A stretch of 36,715 nt of DNA. Source: Syntrophobacterales bacterium GWC2_56_13 (GTDB taxonomy: Bacteria > Desulfobacterota > Syntrophia > Syntrophales > UBA5619). This document shows positions 1-8,374 of this stretch, piece by piece. The DNA lies in contig MICJ01000066.1 in the NCBI GenBank assembly GCA_001830835.1, positions 7,047 through 43,761 on the forward strand, read 5' to 3'. A program made the translations under genes and the position numbers. The notes under the pieces are model-generated. The model did no database searches, had not been told where the DNA came from, and saw only the letters and a list, made by a program, of their open reading frames with translations. Each line of letters opens with the position of its first letter. Position 1 is the first letter of the stretch.

Positions 1-1
1 C

Positions 2-253
2 AATCTGGTCCTGCAAACGCCGAGGGAAGAGACGCCGGACGCGATGATCGCCCACCTCCGCCACAAGGTCGCCTTGGAGAAGGCGGCGGAAAGCCTTATC
101 CGCGCCCGGGACGGCCTGAATAAAGGCCTCCCGCCCGAGTTGGCCGCCCTCGAGATCCGAGAGGCTCTCGACGCTCTGGGCGAGATCACCGGCCGGACAA
201 CAACAGAGGACGTCCTCGAGAGAATCTTCGCCAACTTCTGCATTGGAAAATAG
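2..253 (+). CDS. mnmE: tRNA uridine-5-carboxymethylaminomethyl modification GTPase MnmE (TrmE), C-terminal part, 5' end outside window
   Basis: Open frame from window start; C-terminus EIREALDALGEITGRTTTEDVLERIFANFCIGK has the characteristic MnmE terminal FCIGK. Confidence 0.95.
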   Translation, partial: NLVLQTPREETPDAMIAHLRHKVALEKAAESLIRARDGLNKGLPPELAALEIREALDALGEITGRTTTEDVLERIFANFCIGK

Positions 254-270
254 TTCCTGAGGAGAAAGAG

Positions 271-600
271 ATGCCGGAATACCTGCACCAGGAACCCGGA
301 ACGGAGGTTCGTTTCATCGCCGGCCATTACGCCATCGTTGAAGAGAGGCGGATCGCCCACCGCGGCCGGGAACTCCTTGTTGTCGTCGGTATCGCCGTCG
401 TCGGGAGCGCCTGCTGCGGCGCCCAGGGGTGCCGTTTTCTGAATGTCCCCGGTTACGTCGCGGCCTGGAAGCACCGCCTCACTGAAAACGGCCTGCCTGT
501 AAGCGAGGTCGAACCGGTCGAGGACGAGAAGGAACAGGCGGAGATCCGGCAGATCCTGGAGAGTCAATTCCCCTACTCCCAGATCCTCTTCCCGGCGTGA
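271..600 (+). CDS. conserved hypothetical protein downstream of mnmE
   Basis: 109 aa ORF with upstream GAGGAGAAAGAG ribosome-binding site; cysteine-containing GSACCGAQGCRF segment. Confidence 0.75.
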   Translation: MPEYLHQEPGTEVRFIAGHYAIVEERRIAHRGRELLVVVGIAVVGSACCGAQGCRFLNVPGYVAAWKHRLTENGLPVSEVEPVEDEKEQAEIRQILESQFPYSQILFPA

Positions 601-784
601 TGCTGAGACGAACCGGAATGGCTCATTATCGGGAGATCCCAAATATGTATCGCCACAGGGTAGATGGTCAACTTTTCTGAGTCGCCGGTATTACAATTAC
701 GTTCTTAAATTACTTGATGATATCGAATATGCAAATGTTGTTGGGAAATTCACATTGACAACGGCCATAGCCAAGGATAAAAAA

Positions 785-807
785 GGCTCATCCGGTTAAT
801 GCGTACT
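785..807 (+). repeat. left inverted repeat copy
   Basis: GGCTCATCCGGTTAATGCGTACT. Confidence 0.7.
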
Positions 808-982
808 CCCTGTTTTTTTTGATTTGGGATAGTCCATATATGCTTTCAATCCGAAATTAATGAAATCACCTCATCACTGGCATTATATGTATTCACATGC
901 TCAGCAATCAAAAAGGGGTAGTATACCTTTAACTTGAGATATAGTAAGGTTATCAAAATAAAGACATTGGGCGCGTACGTAA

Positions 983-1160
983 CCCATAATATAATTAACA
1001 CTTCAACGATGAAACATGATAGCATTTGACTACGAATAAGCGTCAATCCGAAGTTGTTAAAAGGAAGAATATAAATATATTCAAGGCATAGCAGACAATT
1101 TTGGATTGACGCATGAAGGACTGAGCCGCAGCGCAAGGAAGGCACACATTATATTATGGG
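983..1160 (+). ncRNA. candidate structured RNA or leader element, nested inverted repeats
   Basis: Outer arms 983-995 and 1148-1160 are exact 13-bp complements; inner arms 1040-1056 and 1096-1112 form 17 bp with two G-U pairs on the + strand; an innermost palindrome lies at 1067-1082. Confidence 0.4.
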
Positions 1161-1316
1161 GTTTCAATCAGGGTATTCCCCATAAATTTAGCAATGAAAT
1201 ATCAATATGAGCGGGATTGTCAATCATTATTTACCACTAATACAGGGCTCCAGATCTACCGCGCAGCGGTTTAGTTCTTCGATTTATAATCAATTAAATA
1301 ATTAGGAATAATTATC

Positions 1317-2066
1317 ATGGCCGAAAAATTACCGATAAAACTAAATAAAGAGCCGCTGTTAGACGCAATTTTTGAAGTGCGTTTTTCCATGATTACCCCT
1401 GCGTCTAACATTTTACCGGGGATTTTTTTTAGCAAGCTCGATGGCGAAAAATCAATTGAGCGATTGCCTGCCGCGGATCTACCCACGCAAATGCGGGATG
1501 CAGAACCTAACTTGCAGTATGCCCCAGTTATGCGAATACACTGGAAAGAATTCGTTCTTTTAATTAGCGATCGAAGCGTTGCTGTTGCTTGCAAAATGCC
1601 TTATGCCGGATGGAAAAAATTTAAAAATGCCATCATTCAGATGGTCAAGATTCTCGATGAAGTTGAGATTCTTGAAAGCATTCAGCGGTACTCTATGAAA
1701 TACATAGACTTGATCCCTATCAAGAACTTGAGTGAGCAGATTGCATCCGTTAACATCAACATCAGCTTAGGCGATCATAAATTGGAAAAAGAGATGTTCC
1801 AGTTTCGGATTGAAATTGTAGATGGTGAATTTATCAACGCCGTGCAAATTGTTTCTTCTGGAGTAGTAAGAACAAAGGACAAAACCACAAAAGAAGGCTT
1901 AATTATTGATATTGACACCATCCGCAAAGTCGATAATCTCAATATCAAGACTTTTCTTTCTGAACTTCAAGAAATATTGGAAAATATCCATGAAAAAAAC
2001 AAAGTAATGTTTTTCAAATGTATTACCCCCACTACACTCGAGTTCTTGGAGCCTATCTATGTATAA
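1317..2066 (+). CDS. TIGR04255-like family protein
   Basis: N-terminus MAEKLPIKLNKEPLLDAIFEVRF resembles the family's PLxxAxFEIRF signature; 249 aa; first gene of an overlapping operon. Confidence 0.7.
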   Translation: MAEKLPIKLNKEPLLDAIFEVRFSMITPASNILPGIFFSKLDGEKSIERLPAADLPTQMRDAEPNLQYAPVMRIHWKEFVLLISDRSVAVACKMPYAGWKKFKNAIIQMVKILDEVEILESIQRYSMKYIDLIPIKNLSEQIASVNINISLGDHKLEKEMFQFRIEIVDGEFINAVQIVSSGVVRTKDKTTKEGLIIDIDTIRKVDNLNIKTFLSELQEILENIHEKNKVMFFKCITPTTLEFLEPIYV

Positions 2067-2397
2067 CTATTTCATTAATCAAGAATCTGGCACCGTTAGT
2101 TCTGTTACCTTTAGAGGTATTCTCGCTGCACAATTTTTAGCTGATCAGATGAACGTTAAGCAGGAAGACGACCAATATAGACCTCCATACATACGCGATG
2201 TCTACCATTGGTTTGCGACTCCTGCTACTTTTGATCACTTTAGGACCATCGTAATGGGAGAGTACCAGCAGGAGAGTGATCAATTTGAGGTGCATGTTGC
2301 CAAATTCTATACCAAGTTACTTGCCAGTCAAGAATCGCTAGGGGCCGAATTTGAGAAGGTTCTGCATGAGAATTTATGGAATCTTTATGAAAGCTAA
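2059..2397 (+). CDS. hypothetical protein, second gene of TIGR04255 operon
   Basis: 112 aa, overlaps the upstream stop by 8 nt; same AT-rich composition. Confidence 0.7.
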   Translation: MYNYFINQESGTVSSVTFRGILAAQFLADQMNVKQEDDQYRPPYIRDVYHWFATPATFDHFRTIVMGEYQQESDQFEVHVAKFYTKLLASQESLGAEFEKVLHENLWNLYES

Positions 2398-2408
2398 TCG
2401 GGTGCCTT

Positions 2409-3011
2409 ATGGATCTCAGTATCGATGCCATACAAAATCAAATCCCCTATTACCTGACACAAAGAGACAAAGAAGCCTTGGTTAAGGAGTTAAAGAACTT
2501 TAAATCCATCACTTATTACATAAATCTACATCCTGCCGTTGCTTTGCAAGGGGACGGTTGGTCTGAGTTGGGCTTAATTAGATACGAAACAGGGGAGCGC
2601 AAGCAAGTCCGTGGAATAGTCCTTTCCAACAGCTGTGATATTGATCCAACAAATAAAATGGACATACCGGCCAAACTTTTGTTTGCTCCCATTATTAAGC
2701 TAAAGGCTTATGCAGGGCTACTTGAAAAGGCTAATATTCCAAGAGAAAAAATCTTTGGCAAGTTCAATTCCATCCGTGAGCAGCGGGTAACAACTCTCTT
2801 CTATCTCCCCAAAGGTGCAGGTCTTGAAGATGAATATATCGCCTTGCTCGATGATATTCATTCACTTCCTCTTACGGCATTCTTCGAACAGAAGAATCGG
2901 ACCAAACTATTTACACTTAGCCTTGCCGGTTTTTATCTTTTTGTACTGAAGCTATCTGTGCATTTTTGCCGTTTTAGCGAAGAAGGTGTGATTCGGACTG
3001 AGGCGATTTAA
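2409..3011 (+). CDS. hypothetical protein with VLSNSCDI motif, third gene of operon
   Basis: 200 aa, starts 11 nt after the previous stop; no family recognised with confidence. Confidence 0.7.
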   Translation: MDLSIDAIQNQIPYYLTQRDKEALVKELKNFKSITYYINLHPAVALQGDGWSELGLIRYETGERKQVRGIVLSNSCDIDPTNKMDIPAKLLFAPIIKLKAYAGLLEKANIPREKIFGKFNSIREQRVTTLFYLPKGAGLEDEYIALLDDIHSLPLTAFFEQKNRTKLFTLSLAGFYLFVLKLSVHFCRFSEEGVIRTEAI

Positions 3012-3191
3012 AAAGCAGAACAATAGAAAATATACCCAAATGGTTTACTCCTAATCCTGTATTCGAAACGTTCACCATGCTGGTGAATTGGCCACCCAAG
3101 ACTCGATAAATATGTCGTTACACCCTTTCAATCCGAATTCAACGATGCTTCGGGAATCGAAGACTCACACTTCGTAGGTGAACGAGAGAGA

Positions 3192-3214
3192 AGTACGCAT
3201 CAACCGGATGAACC
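3192..3214 (-). repeat. right inverted repeat copy
   Basis: AGTACGCATCAACCGGATGAACC, inverted relative to 785-807. Confidence 0.7.
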
Positions 3215-3256
3215 TAAAAAAAGACAATTTATTGACACAAAAAAGGTCATCGTCTT

Positions 3257-4555
3257 ATGAGCCGGCATAAAATCATCGTGGCAGATTCGCGTTCCATGCT
3301 GGAAACTGCGAACGAATACGTCCATCTGATCATCACGTCACCCCCCTACTGGCAGCTCAAGGATTATGACAGCGCAAACCAGATCGGATTCAATGACACC
3401 TATGAAGACTACATCAACAATCTGAACCTGGTCTGGCAGGAATGTCACCGGGTCCTGCACGGCGGGTGTCGCCTGTGCATCAACATCGGCGACCAGTTCG
3501 CGCGGTCCGTCTATTACGGCCGGTATAAAGTCATCCCCATCCGGACCGAAATCATCAAATTCTGCGAGACGATCGGTTTTGACTACATGGGCGCGGTCAT
3601 CTGGCAGAAGGTCACGACGTGCAACACCACCGGCGGCGCCACGATCATGGGATCGTACCCGTATCCCCGAAACGGCATCATCAAGATCGATTATGAATTC
3701 ATCCTTCTCTTCAAAAAGCCGGGGGCTCCCCCTCCTGTCGGCAGGTCGGAACGGGAGCAATCCGTCCTGTCAATCGAGGAATGGAATGAGTACTTTGCCG
3801 GGCACTGGAACTTCCCCGGGGAGAAACAGGACAAGCATCTCGCCATGTTTCCGGAAGAACTGCCCAAGAGGCTGATCAAGATGTTCAGCTTCGTCGGAGA
3901 AACCGTCCTCGACCCCTTCCTGGGGAGCGGCACCACCTCGCTGGCTGCAAAGCGTCTCCAGAGGAACTCGATCGGCTACGAAATCAACGACGCTTTCCTG
4001 CCGATCATCCGGAAAAAATTGGGCGCCGAACAGGGAGACATCTTCGATAAGACCCTCATCGAGGTTGTCGAACGCAAAAGCGAGGGCGCAGATTATCGGC
4101 AGAAAATCAAAGAACTGCCGTACCTGTTTGAGGACAAAGTCAAATTCGACAAGAAGATCGATCCCCGAAAGCTGACCTTCGGCTCCAGGATCGAAGCCGG
4201 CAGCAACAACGGAAAGGAGCAATATCTTCATTTTAAGCGCGTTGTCTCCCCGAACACGGTTGAATTCAACAATGACATGATTGTCAGGCTCTTAGGCATC
4301 AAGGGCATGGAAGGGAAAGAGCCGGTGGCCATGAAATGGTTGTGGGATAAACTGAAAGGACAGAGTGTTTACCTGAAATTCGACCAGATCAAATATGACG
4401 AAAACAACCGCCTTCTTTCCTACCTGTACCTGAAAAACAACACGTTCATCAATTTCCATTTCCTACGGTCGAATCTGGTCCAGGTCGACGAGACTTTCCC
4501 GTTTCGATATCATGCCAAGTTCAAATCCGTTGTGGAAGGGGAAAACCTCTCATGA
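3257..4555 (+). CDS. beta-class DNA methyltransferase, probable m4C, of a type II restriction-modification system
   Basis: SPPYW catalytic motif IV near the N-terminus, followed by DPFLGSGTTSLAAKR SAM-binding motif I. Confidence 0.92.
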   Translation: MSRHKIIVADSRSMLETANEYVHLIITSPPYWQLKDYDSANQIGFNDTYEDYINNLNLVWQECHRVLHGGCRLCINIGDQFARSVYYGRYKVIPIRTEIIKFCETIGFDYMGAVIWQKVTTCNTTGGATIMGSYPYPRNGIIKIDYEFILLFKKPGAPPPVGRSEREQSVLSIEEWNEYFAGHWNFPGEKQDKHLAMFPEELPKRLIKMFSFVGETVLDPFLGSGTTSLAAKRLQRNSIGYEINDAFLPIIRKKLGAEQGDIFDKTLIEVVERKSEGADYRQKIKELPYLFEDKVKFDKKIDPRKLTFGSRIEAGSNNGKEQYLHFKRVVSPNTVEFNNDMIVRLLGIKGMEGKEPVAMKWLWDKLKGQSVYLKFDQIKYDENNRLLSYLYLKNNTFINFHFLRSNLVQVDETFPFRYHAKFKSVVEGENLS

Positions 4556-5136
4556 AGAAAATCAGGATCAAGAATGAGGAAGTTACGCAACTACTTGATG
4601 CGGAAGTCGTTTCGTTTCCCAAATATGCCACCCAGTTGATCAATCTGGCGAATCAGAACGCCCAGGGCACAAGGCCGGAAGTCGTCGGGCAGATGAGCGA
4701 TCTGATTCAACAGTTCAAAGGACGAAAACTCAGGGAATGGGAGGAGTGGTATCTGAACCGGCATCCCGAGGCGATTGAGAAGGCGAAAACCAGGATCCTG
4801 CAGATGATGGAGAATCTCAAGAAGGTCATCACGTTGATCGATGCGGATATGATCGAAGCCTGGGTTCGGGACCTCGTCATTGTCAAAACGTTTGTCGGCC
4901 TCAAATTCCAGGAAGCGATTCTGAAACATATCGCCACCTCTGTTAATAAATCCTATCGATTGTCGGATCCTGAAGAAGAAGCGAGGGGAATCGATGGTTA
5001 TATCGGAGAAACGCCCATCAGCATCAAGCCGCAAAGCTATGAATCGAAACCAATGCTTCCGGAAACCATCGGCGTCCGCATCATCTACTATGAGAAGGTA
5101 AAGGACGGGATCAATCTTTATTTTGAAGAATTTTAA
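4552..5136 (+). CDS. type II restriction endonuclease, probable MjaI-like (CTAG) family
   Basis: Overlaps the methyltransferase stop by 4 nt (ATGA); FPKYATQLINLANQNAQGTRPEVVGQMSDLI segment resembles MjaI-type endonucleases from memory; specificity not proven. Confidence 0.65.
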   Translation: MKKIRIKNEEVTQLLDAEVVSFPKYATQLINLANQNAQGTRPEVVGQMSDLIQQFKGRKLREWEEWYLNRHPEAIEKAKTRILQMMENLKKVITLIDADMIEAWVRDLVIVKTFVGLKFQEAILKHIATSVNKSYRLSDPEEEARGIDGYIGETPISIKPQSYESKPMLPETIGVRIIYYEKVKDGINLYFEEF

Positions 5137-5197
5137 TCAGCAATTTTTTAAGCTGCCGGACATGACGACGATCAATCCCCTGGGAGGTCGGAACACC

Positions 5198-6337
5198 ATG
5201 CACAGGAAGACACTCTTCATCTTACTGGCTCTGATCCTTCTTCTGTTTCTCCCGCTGCCTGGCGTCTGCGCGGAAAAATGCGTACAGACGGAGGGCGAAG
5301 CAGCCATCGTCGACAGAGATCTCCCCTCCGCTAAGACGGAGGCCGTCGCCCGGGCGAAGTGGGCCGCCATTGAGCAGACGGTCGGCACGGAGGTCAAGGC
5401 GGGGAGCATCGTCCAGGACTTCACCCTCGTAGACGAGATCATCAAGACCCAGGCGGCGGGCGTCGTAAAGAGCTACCAGATCCTCGCCCAGGAAAACCGC
5501 GCCGATACGGTTCTGGTAAAGATCAAGGCCTGTGTGGAGCCGAAGATGGCCCAGGAGGCGGTCTCCGCTCTCGCCCTGAACAATGCCGTCGCCGTCTTCA
5601 TCCCGGCGAAGAAACCCTCGGCCAGAGAGACCGATGAATACGAAGAGACGAACATCCTCTCCGAAACCCTGATCGGGAAGCTGATTGAACAGGGATACCG
5701 GGTCGTCGACGTCGCGCCGACCCGGGCGGCCGACGCCGCGGAGATCGAAAGGGCCGTCAAGAGCGGCAGCACCCTCACCGTCCGCAGTCTGATGTATAAA
5801 TTCCTCTCTAATGTGATCATCATCGGGAAGATCGACTACGCCGTCTCTACAAAAAAGGGGGAGGATATCGGCTACGGGCTCTCCATGCCCTTCAACAACG
5901 TGACCGTCCGGATGACCTACCGGATCGTCGCCCGGAACAACAAGACGGGGAATACGGAGATCCTGACGGCGGGGACGGAACAGGCCCGGGGGATGGCCAG
6001 GAGCGTGGAGGATGCCGCGGCGGAAGGGCTGAAGAATCTGGCCGCAAAGCTGACGCCGGCCGTCCTCGACAAGATCGCTTCCTTCATCCGGGGAAACGTG
6101 AAGAAGGTCGCCATCCGGATCAACGGGGTGACCGATCTCGACACCAACCAGGAGATCAAGGGGATGCTCCAGCAGATCGTCTGGGTCACGGAAGTGGAGG
6201 AGAAGCGGATGGGCGAGTTCACCGTCGGCTATCCGGAGAATTCAATATACCTGGCCAACAGCCTCCGTCAGAAGGGACGCTTCAAAATCCTGGACTTCAC
6301 CCCCTATGCCTTGACGCTGGAGTGGATAAAACAATAG
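5198..6337 (+). CDS. secreted FlgT N-terminal-domain-like protein
   Basis: ATG at 5198 preceded by GGGAGG; signal peptide MHRKTLFILLALILLLFLPLPGVCA; GEAAIVDRDLPSAKTEAVARAKWAAIEQTVGTEV resembles FlgT_N. Confidence 0.7.
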   Translation: MHRKTLFILLALILLLFLPLPGVCAEKCVQTEGEAAIVDRDLPSAKTEAVARAKWAAIEQTVGTEVKAGSIVQDFTLVDEIIKTQAAGVVKSYQILAQENRADTVLVKIKACVEPKMAQEAVSALALNNAVAVFIPAKKPSARETDEYEETNILSETLIGKLIEQGYRVVDVAPTRAADAAEIERAVKSGSTLTVRSLMYKFLSNVIIIGKIDYAVSTKKGEDIGYGLSMPFNNVTVRMTYRIVARNNKTGNTEILTAGTEQARGMARSVEDAAAEGLKNLAAKLTPAVLDKIASFIRGNVKKVAIRINGVTDLDTNQEIKGMLQQIVWVTEVEEKRMGEFTVGYPENSIYLANSLRQKGRFKILDFTPYALTLEWIKQ

Positions 6338-6397
6338 GGAGAGGCGATAAGACGCGACCTGAAAGCGATGGGACTGGTAAAACGGCTGGCGCGGTGG

Positions 6398-6422
6398 AAA
6401 TAGGGGGGGCGCCCCTATTTTT
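6398..6422 (+). terminator. intrinsic terminator downstream of the FlgT-like gene
   Basis: AAATAGGGG-GGGCG-CCCCTATTT stem-loop continuing into TTTTT. Confidence 0.65.
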
Positions 6423-6445
6423 CAGGGGGTCCTACGGAGAGAGAT

Positions 6446-6483
6446 CTCGGTAGGGGCCACCCGAAAGGGTGGTCCCTACCGAG
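6446..6483. repeat. 17-bp hairpin with GAAA tetraloop between convergent genes
   Basis: CTCGGTAGGGGCCACCC-GAAA-GGGTGGTCCCTACCGAG, one mismatch (G-U in RNA). Confidence 0.7.
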
Positions 6484-6486
6484 AGA

Positions 6487-7554
6487 TCATTTATTTTGAA
6501 GCTGTGCTTTTAGTTTTTCCTGATTTTTAATCGCCTGTGTAACTCTTGTAAGCGCCAGTGTAATATCGTCATCAGGCTTTCCGATTAATCGATCAGCCTT
6601 TTTATACAGAGGCAACGCAGCAACAACATCACCTCTGCTTTCGGCGCATACACCTAAATTATATGTAATAGATGCCGAATTAGACGCAATAGTGTCCGCC
6701 TCTCCCCATAATTCACAGGCGGCATCCAATCGGTTTTTCCCCGCATAATCAACCCCCTGTTTCAGCTTATCTTTCGCCTGAGAAGAGTCAATGCCATTAG
6801 TCGAATCCATTAATTTTATTTGGCGGACCACATAATAAGGTGCAATGTCTTTACGAAATCCAGCTTTAGCCATTTCGATTGACTGCCCGATGAGCTCACT
6901 TCCACCTTTCGGTGGGGTTCCATCTGTACATCCGGATGATGTTGCCGAACCATTAATGTCTCGTGTATAAATTATTTTTCCCGTTTGTACTTCAATTAAC
7001 TTGGGAGCGAAAGCAAAATAGCCAGATCTCTTAGTACAACTGACGTTGTATTTTCTCCACTGGAGACAATTACCCTGGTAGCAATTTCCTTTAGCATCGC
7101 ACTTCTGCGCGTACTGTGAACATTCTGATCTTTCTTCCGTATATTGCCCTTCCGTAGAATTATATTGAGTAACGGCGCCTGTATATATTCCTTGAGCGCC
7201 GATCAATTTACCCACCTCGGCCGCGGTGCTCTGATCCACCATTCCGCTTTGATTTAATTTCATTTCACCAAGGATCTTATCAATGGCATTCCTATCAACC
7301 ACGGTGAAATAATTTTTCCCGTCTATGCTTATACTGCCCAAAACGCCTTCTATTTCAGAAGTGATTTGCTGCCCTCCCTGACCGCTAAATGGCAATACCG
7401 CAACTGTTTTTGTAAGTGATGCCTGATGATATTCGGCAGGCTGGAGCATGTTGAGCACTATCTTAGTTGCGCATCCGTTAGTCAATAGTACAACGCAGAT
7501 TATAAAGATTACTTTCCCAAAAATACATGAATGCCGTAATCGAATCCTTTCCAT
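6487..7554 (-). CDS. CsgG-like lipoprotein with C-terminal TPR-like region
   Basis: Lipobox LLTNGC; KTVAVLPFSGQGG, YFTVVDRNAIDKILGEMKLNQSG and AAEVGKLIGAQGIYTGAVTQY are CsgG-type motifs. Confidence 0.8.
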   Translation of the reverse strand: MERIRLRHSCIFGKVIFIICVVLLTNGCATKIVLNMLQPAEYHQASLTKTVAVLPFSGQGGQQITSEIEGVLGSISIDGKNYFTVVDRNAIDKILGEMKLNQSGMVDQSTAAEVGKLIGAQGIYTGAVTQYNSTEGQYTEERSECSQYAQKCDAKGNCYQGNCLQWRKYNVSCTKRSGYFAFAPKLIEVQTGKIIYTRDINGSATSSGCTDGTPPKGGSELIGQSIEMAKAGFRKDIAPYYVVRQIKLMDSTNGIDSSQAKDKLKQGVDYAGKNRLDAACELWGEADTIASNSASITYNLGVCAESRGDVVAALPLYKKADRLIGKPDDDITLALTRVTQAIKNQEKLKAQLQNK

Positions 7555-7812
7555 AGCACTCTCCTTAATAAAATTGGGTTAACTTCAATTTTTCACGTTT
7601 GTAAATAGCTATATTAATTATCATTCATTAGTATTGAAGAGACTCAATCAGTGCAATATGCAATAGCTAAAATAAAAAAATGGTCCTTTCATGTCATCGT
7701 CCGCTTTTCATAATTCTTGATAAGAAAGCGCTTTGGCGTCAATTGAGGATACGGAAAGGAATTTTGTATGTCAAGGAGATTTTATCACAACCAGTTGTGT
7801 CGGAATAGGATT

Positions 7813-8271
7813 TTATTCCGGTTGTGCGGACATGGTAGCGGAGAGATGGATGAATCCGATCTGCCGGAGCAGTTTCAATGTGGTTTTCGTTGCCGGGAGA
7901 TCCCCGATCTCCTCCGGCGCGACCCAGCGGGCTTCGAGGGCGTCATCACCCCCCCTTACCTCGCCGCTCACGTAATCCGCCGCCAGATCGACAATCACGT
8001 AATGGAAACGGATGCGGCCGTCTCCGTCCCACTCGCAGACATCACAGGTAAATACCGGATCCCCGGCGCGGATGGTAATCCCGGTTTCCTCCAAGATCTC
8101 CCGTTCCGCCCCTTCTTTCAGGCTCTCTCCCAGTTCGAGCGCCCCGCCGGGGATCGCCCAGAGGCCCAGGGCAGGCGGAACGCCGCGCCGGACGAGAAGG
8201 ATACGGCCTTCCCGCAGGACGACCGCCCCCACGCCTACCCGTGGGCTGTCCGGATATTCACTGCGCGCCAT
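7813..8271 (-). CDS. NUDIX hydrolase
   Basis: Nudix box GGALELGESLKEGAEREILEETGI; ATG at 8271 preceded by AAGGAG. Confidence 0.93.
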   Translation of the reverse strand: MARSEYPDSPRVGVGAVVLREGRILLVRRGVPPALGLWAIPGGALELGESLKEGAEREILEETGITIRAGDPVFTCDVCEWDGDGRIRFHYVIVDLAADYVSGEVRGGDDALEARWVAPEEIGDLPATKTTLKLLRQIGFIHLSATMSAQPE

Positions 8272-8374
8272 GCTTTGCTCCTTGCGATACTCGGGGACAG
8301 CGCCCCCTGTTTTCCCTTTCAAAAGCGGCGAAGTCCCCTCCCTGAAAAATTCTCGACATCAGGGCTCCGTCCCC

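Larger units (their letters stand above)
778..3221. mobile_element. putative mobile cassette: AT-rich segment bounded by 23-bp imperfect inverted repeats (785-807 and 3192-3214) and flanked by TAAAAAA on both sides
   Basis: GGCTCATCCGGTTAATGCGTACT at 785-807 is the reverse complement, 21/23, of AGTACGCATCAACCGGATGAACC at 3192-3214; TAAAAAA at 778-784 and 3215-3221; no transposase seen inside. Confidence 0.5.

Noticed and set aside
846-1145. 99-aa minus-strand ORF in the cassette leader
   Set aside because: Covers the nested inverted repeats, has no recognisable motif and lies in AT-rich noncoding-like sequence
983-1160. Retron msr-msd locus
   Set aside because: The nested-stem topology is reminiscent, but there is no reverse transcriptase gene in the window
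843-1170. CRISPR array suggested by repeated TTTCAATCC-like strings
   Set aside because: Occurrences are few, irregularly spaced and not 25-40 nt repeats with uniform spacers; no cas genes
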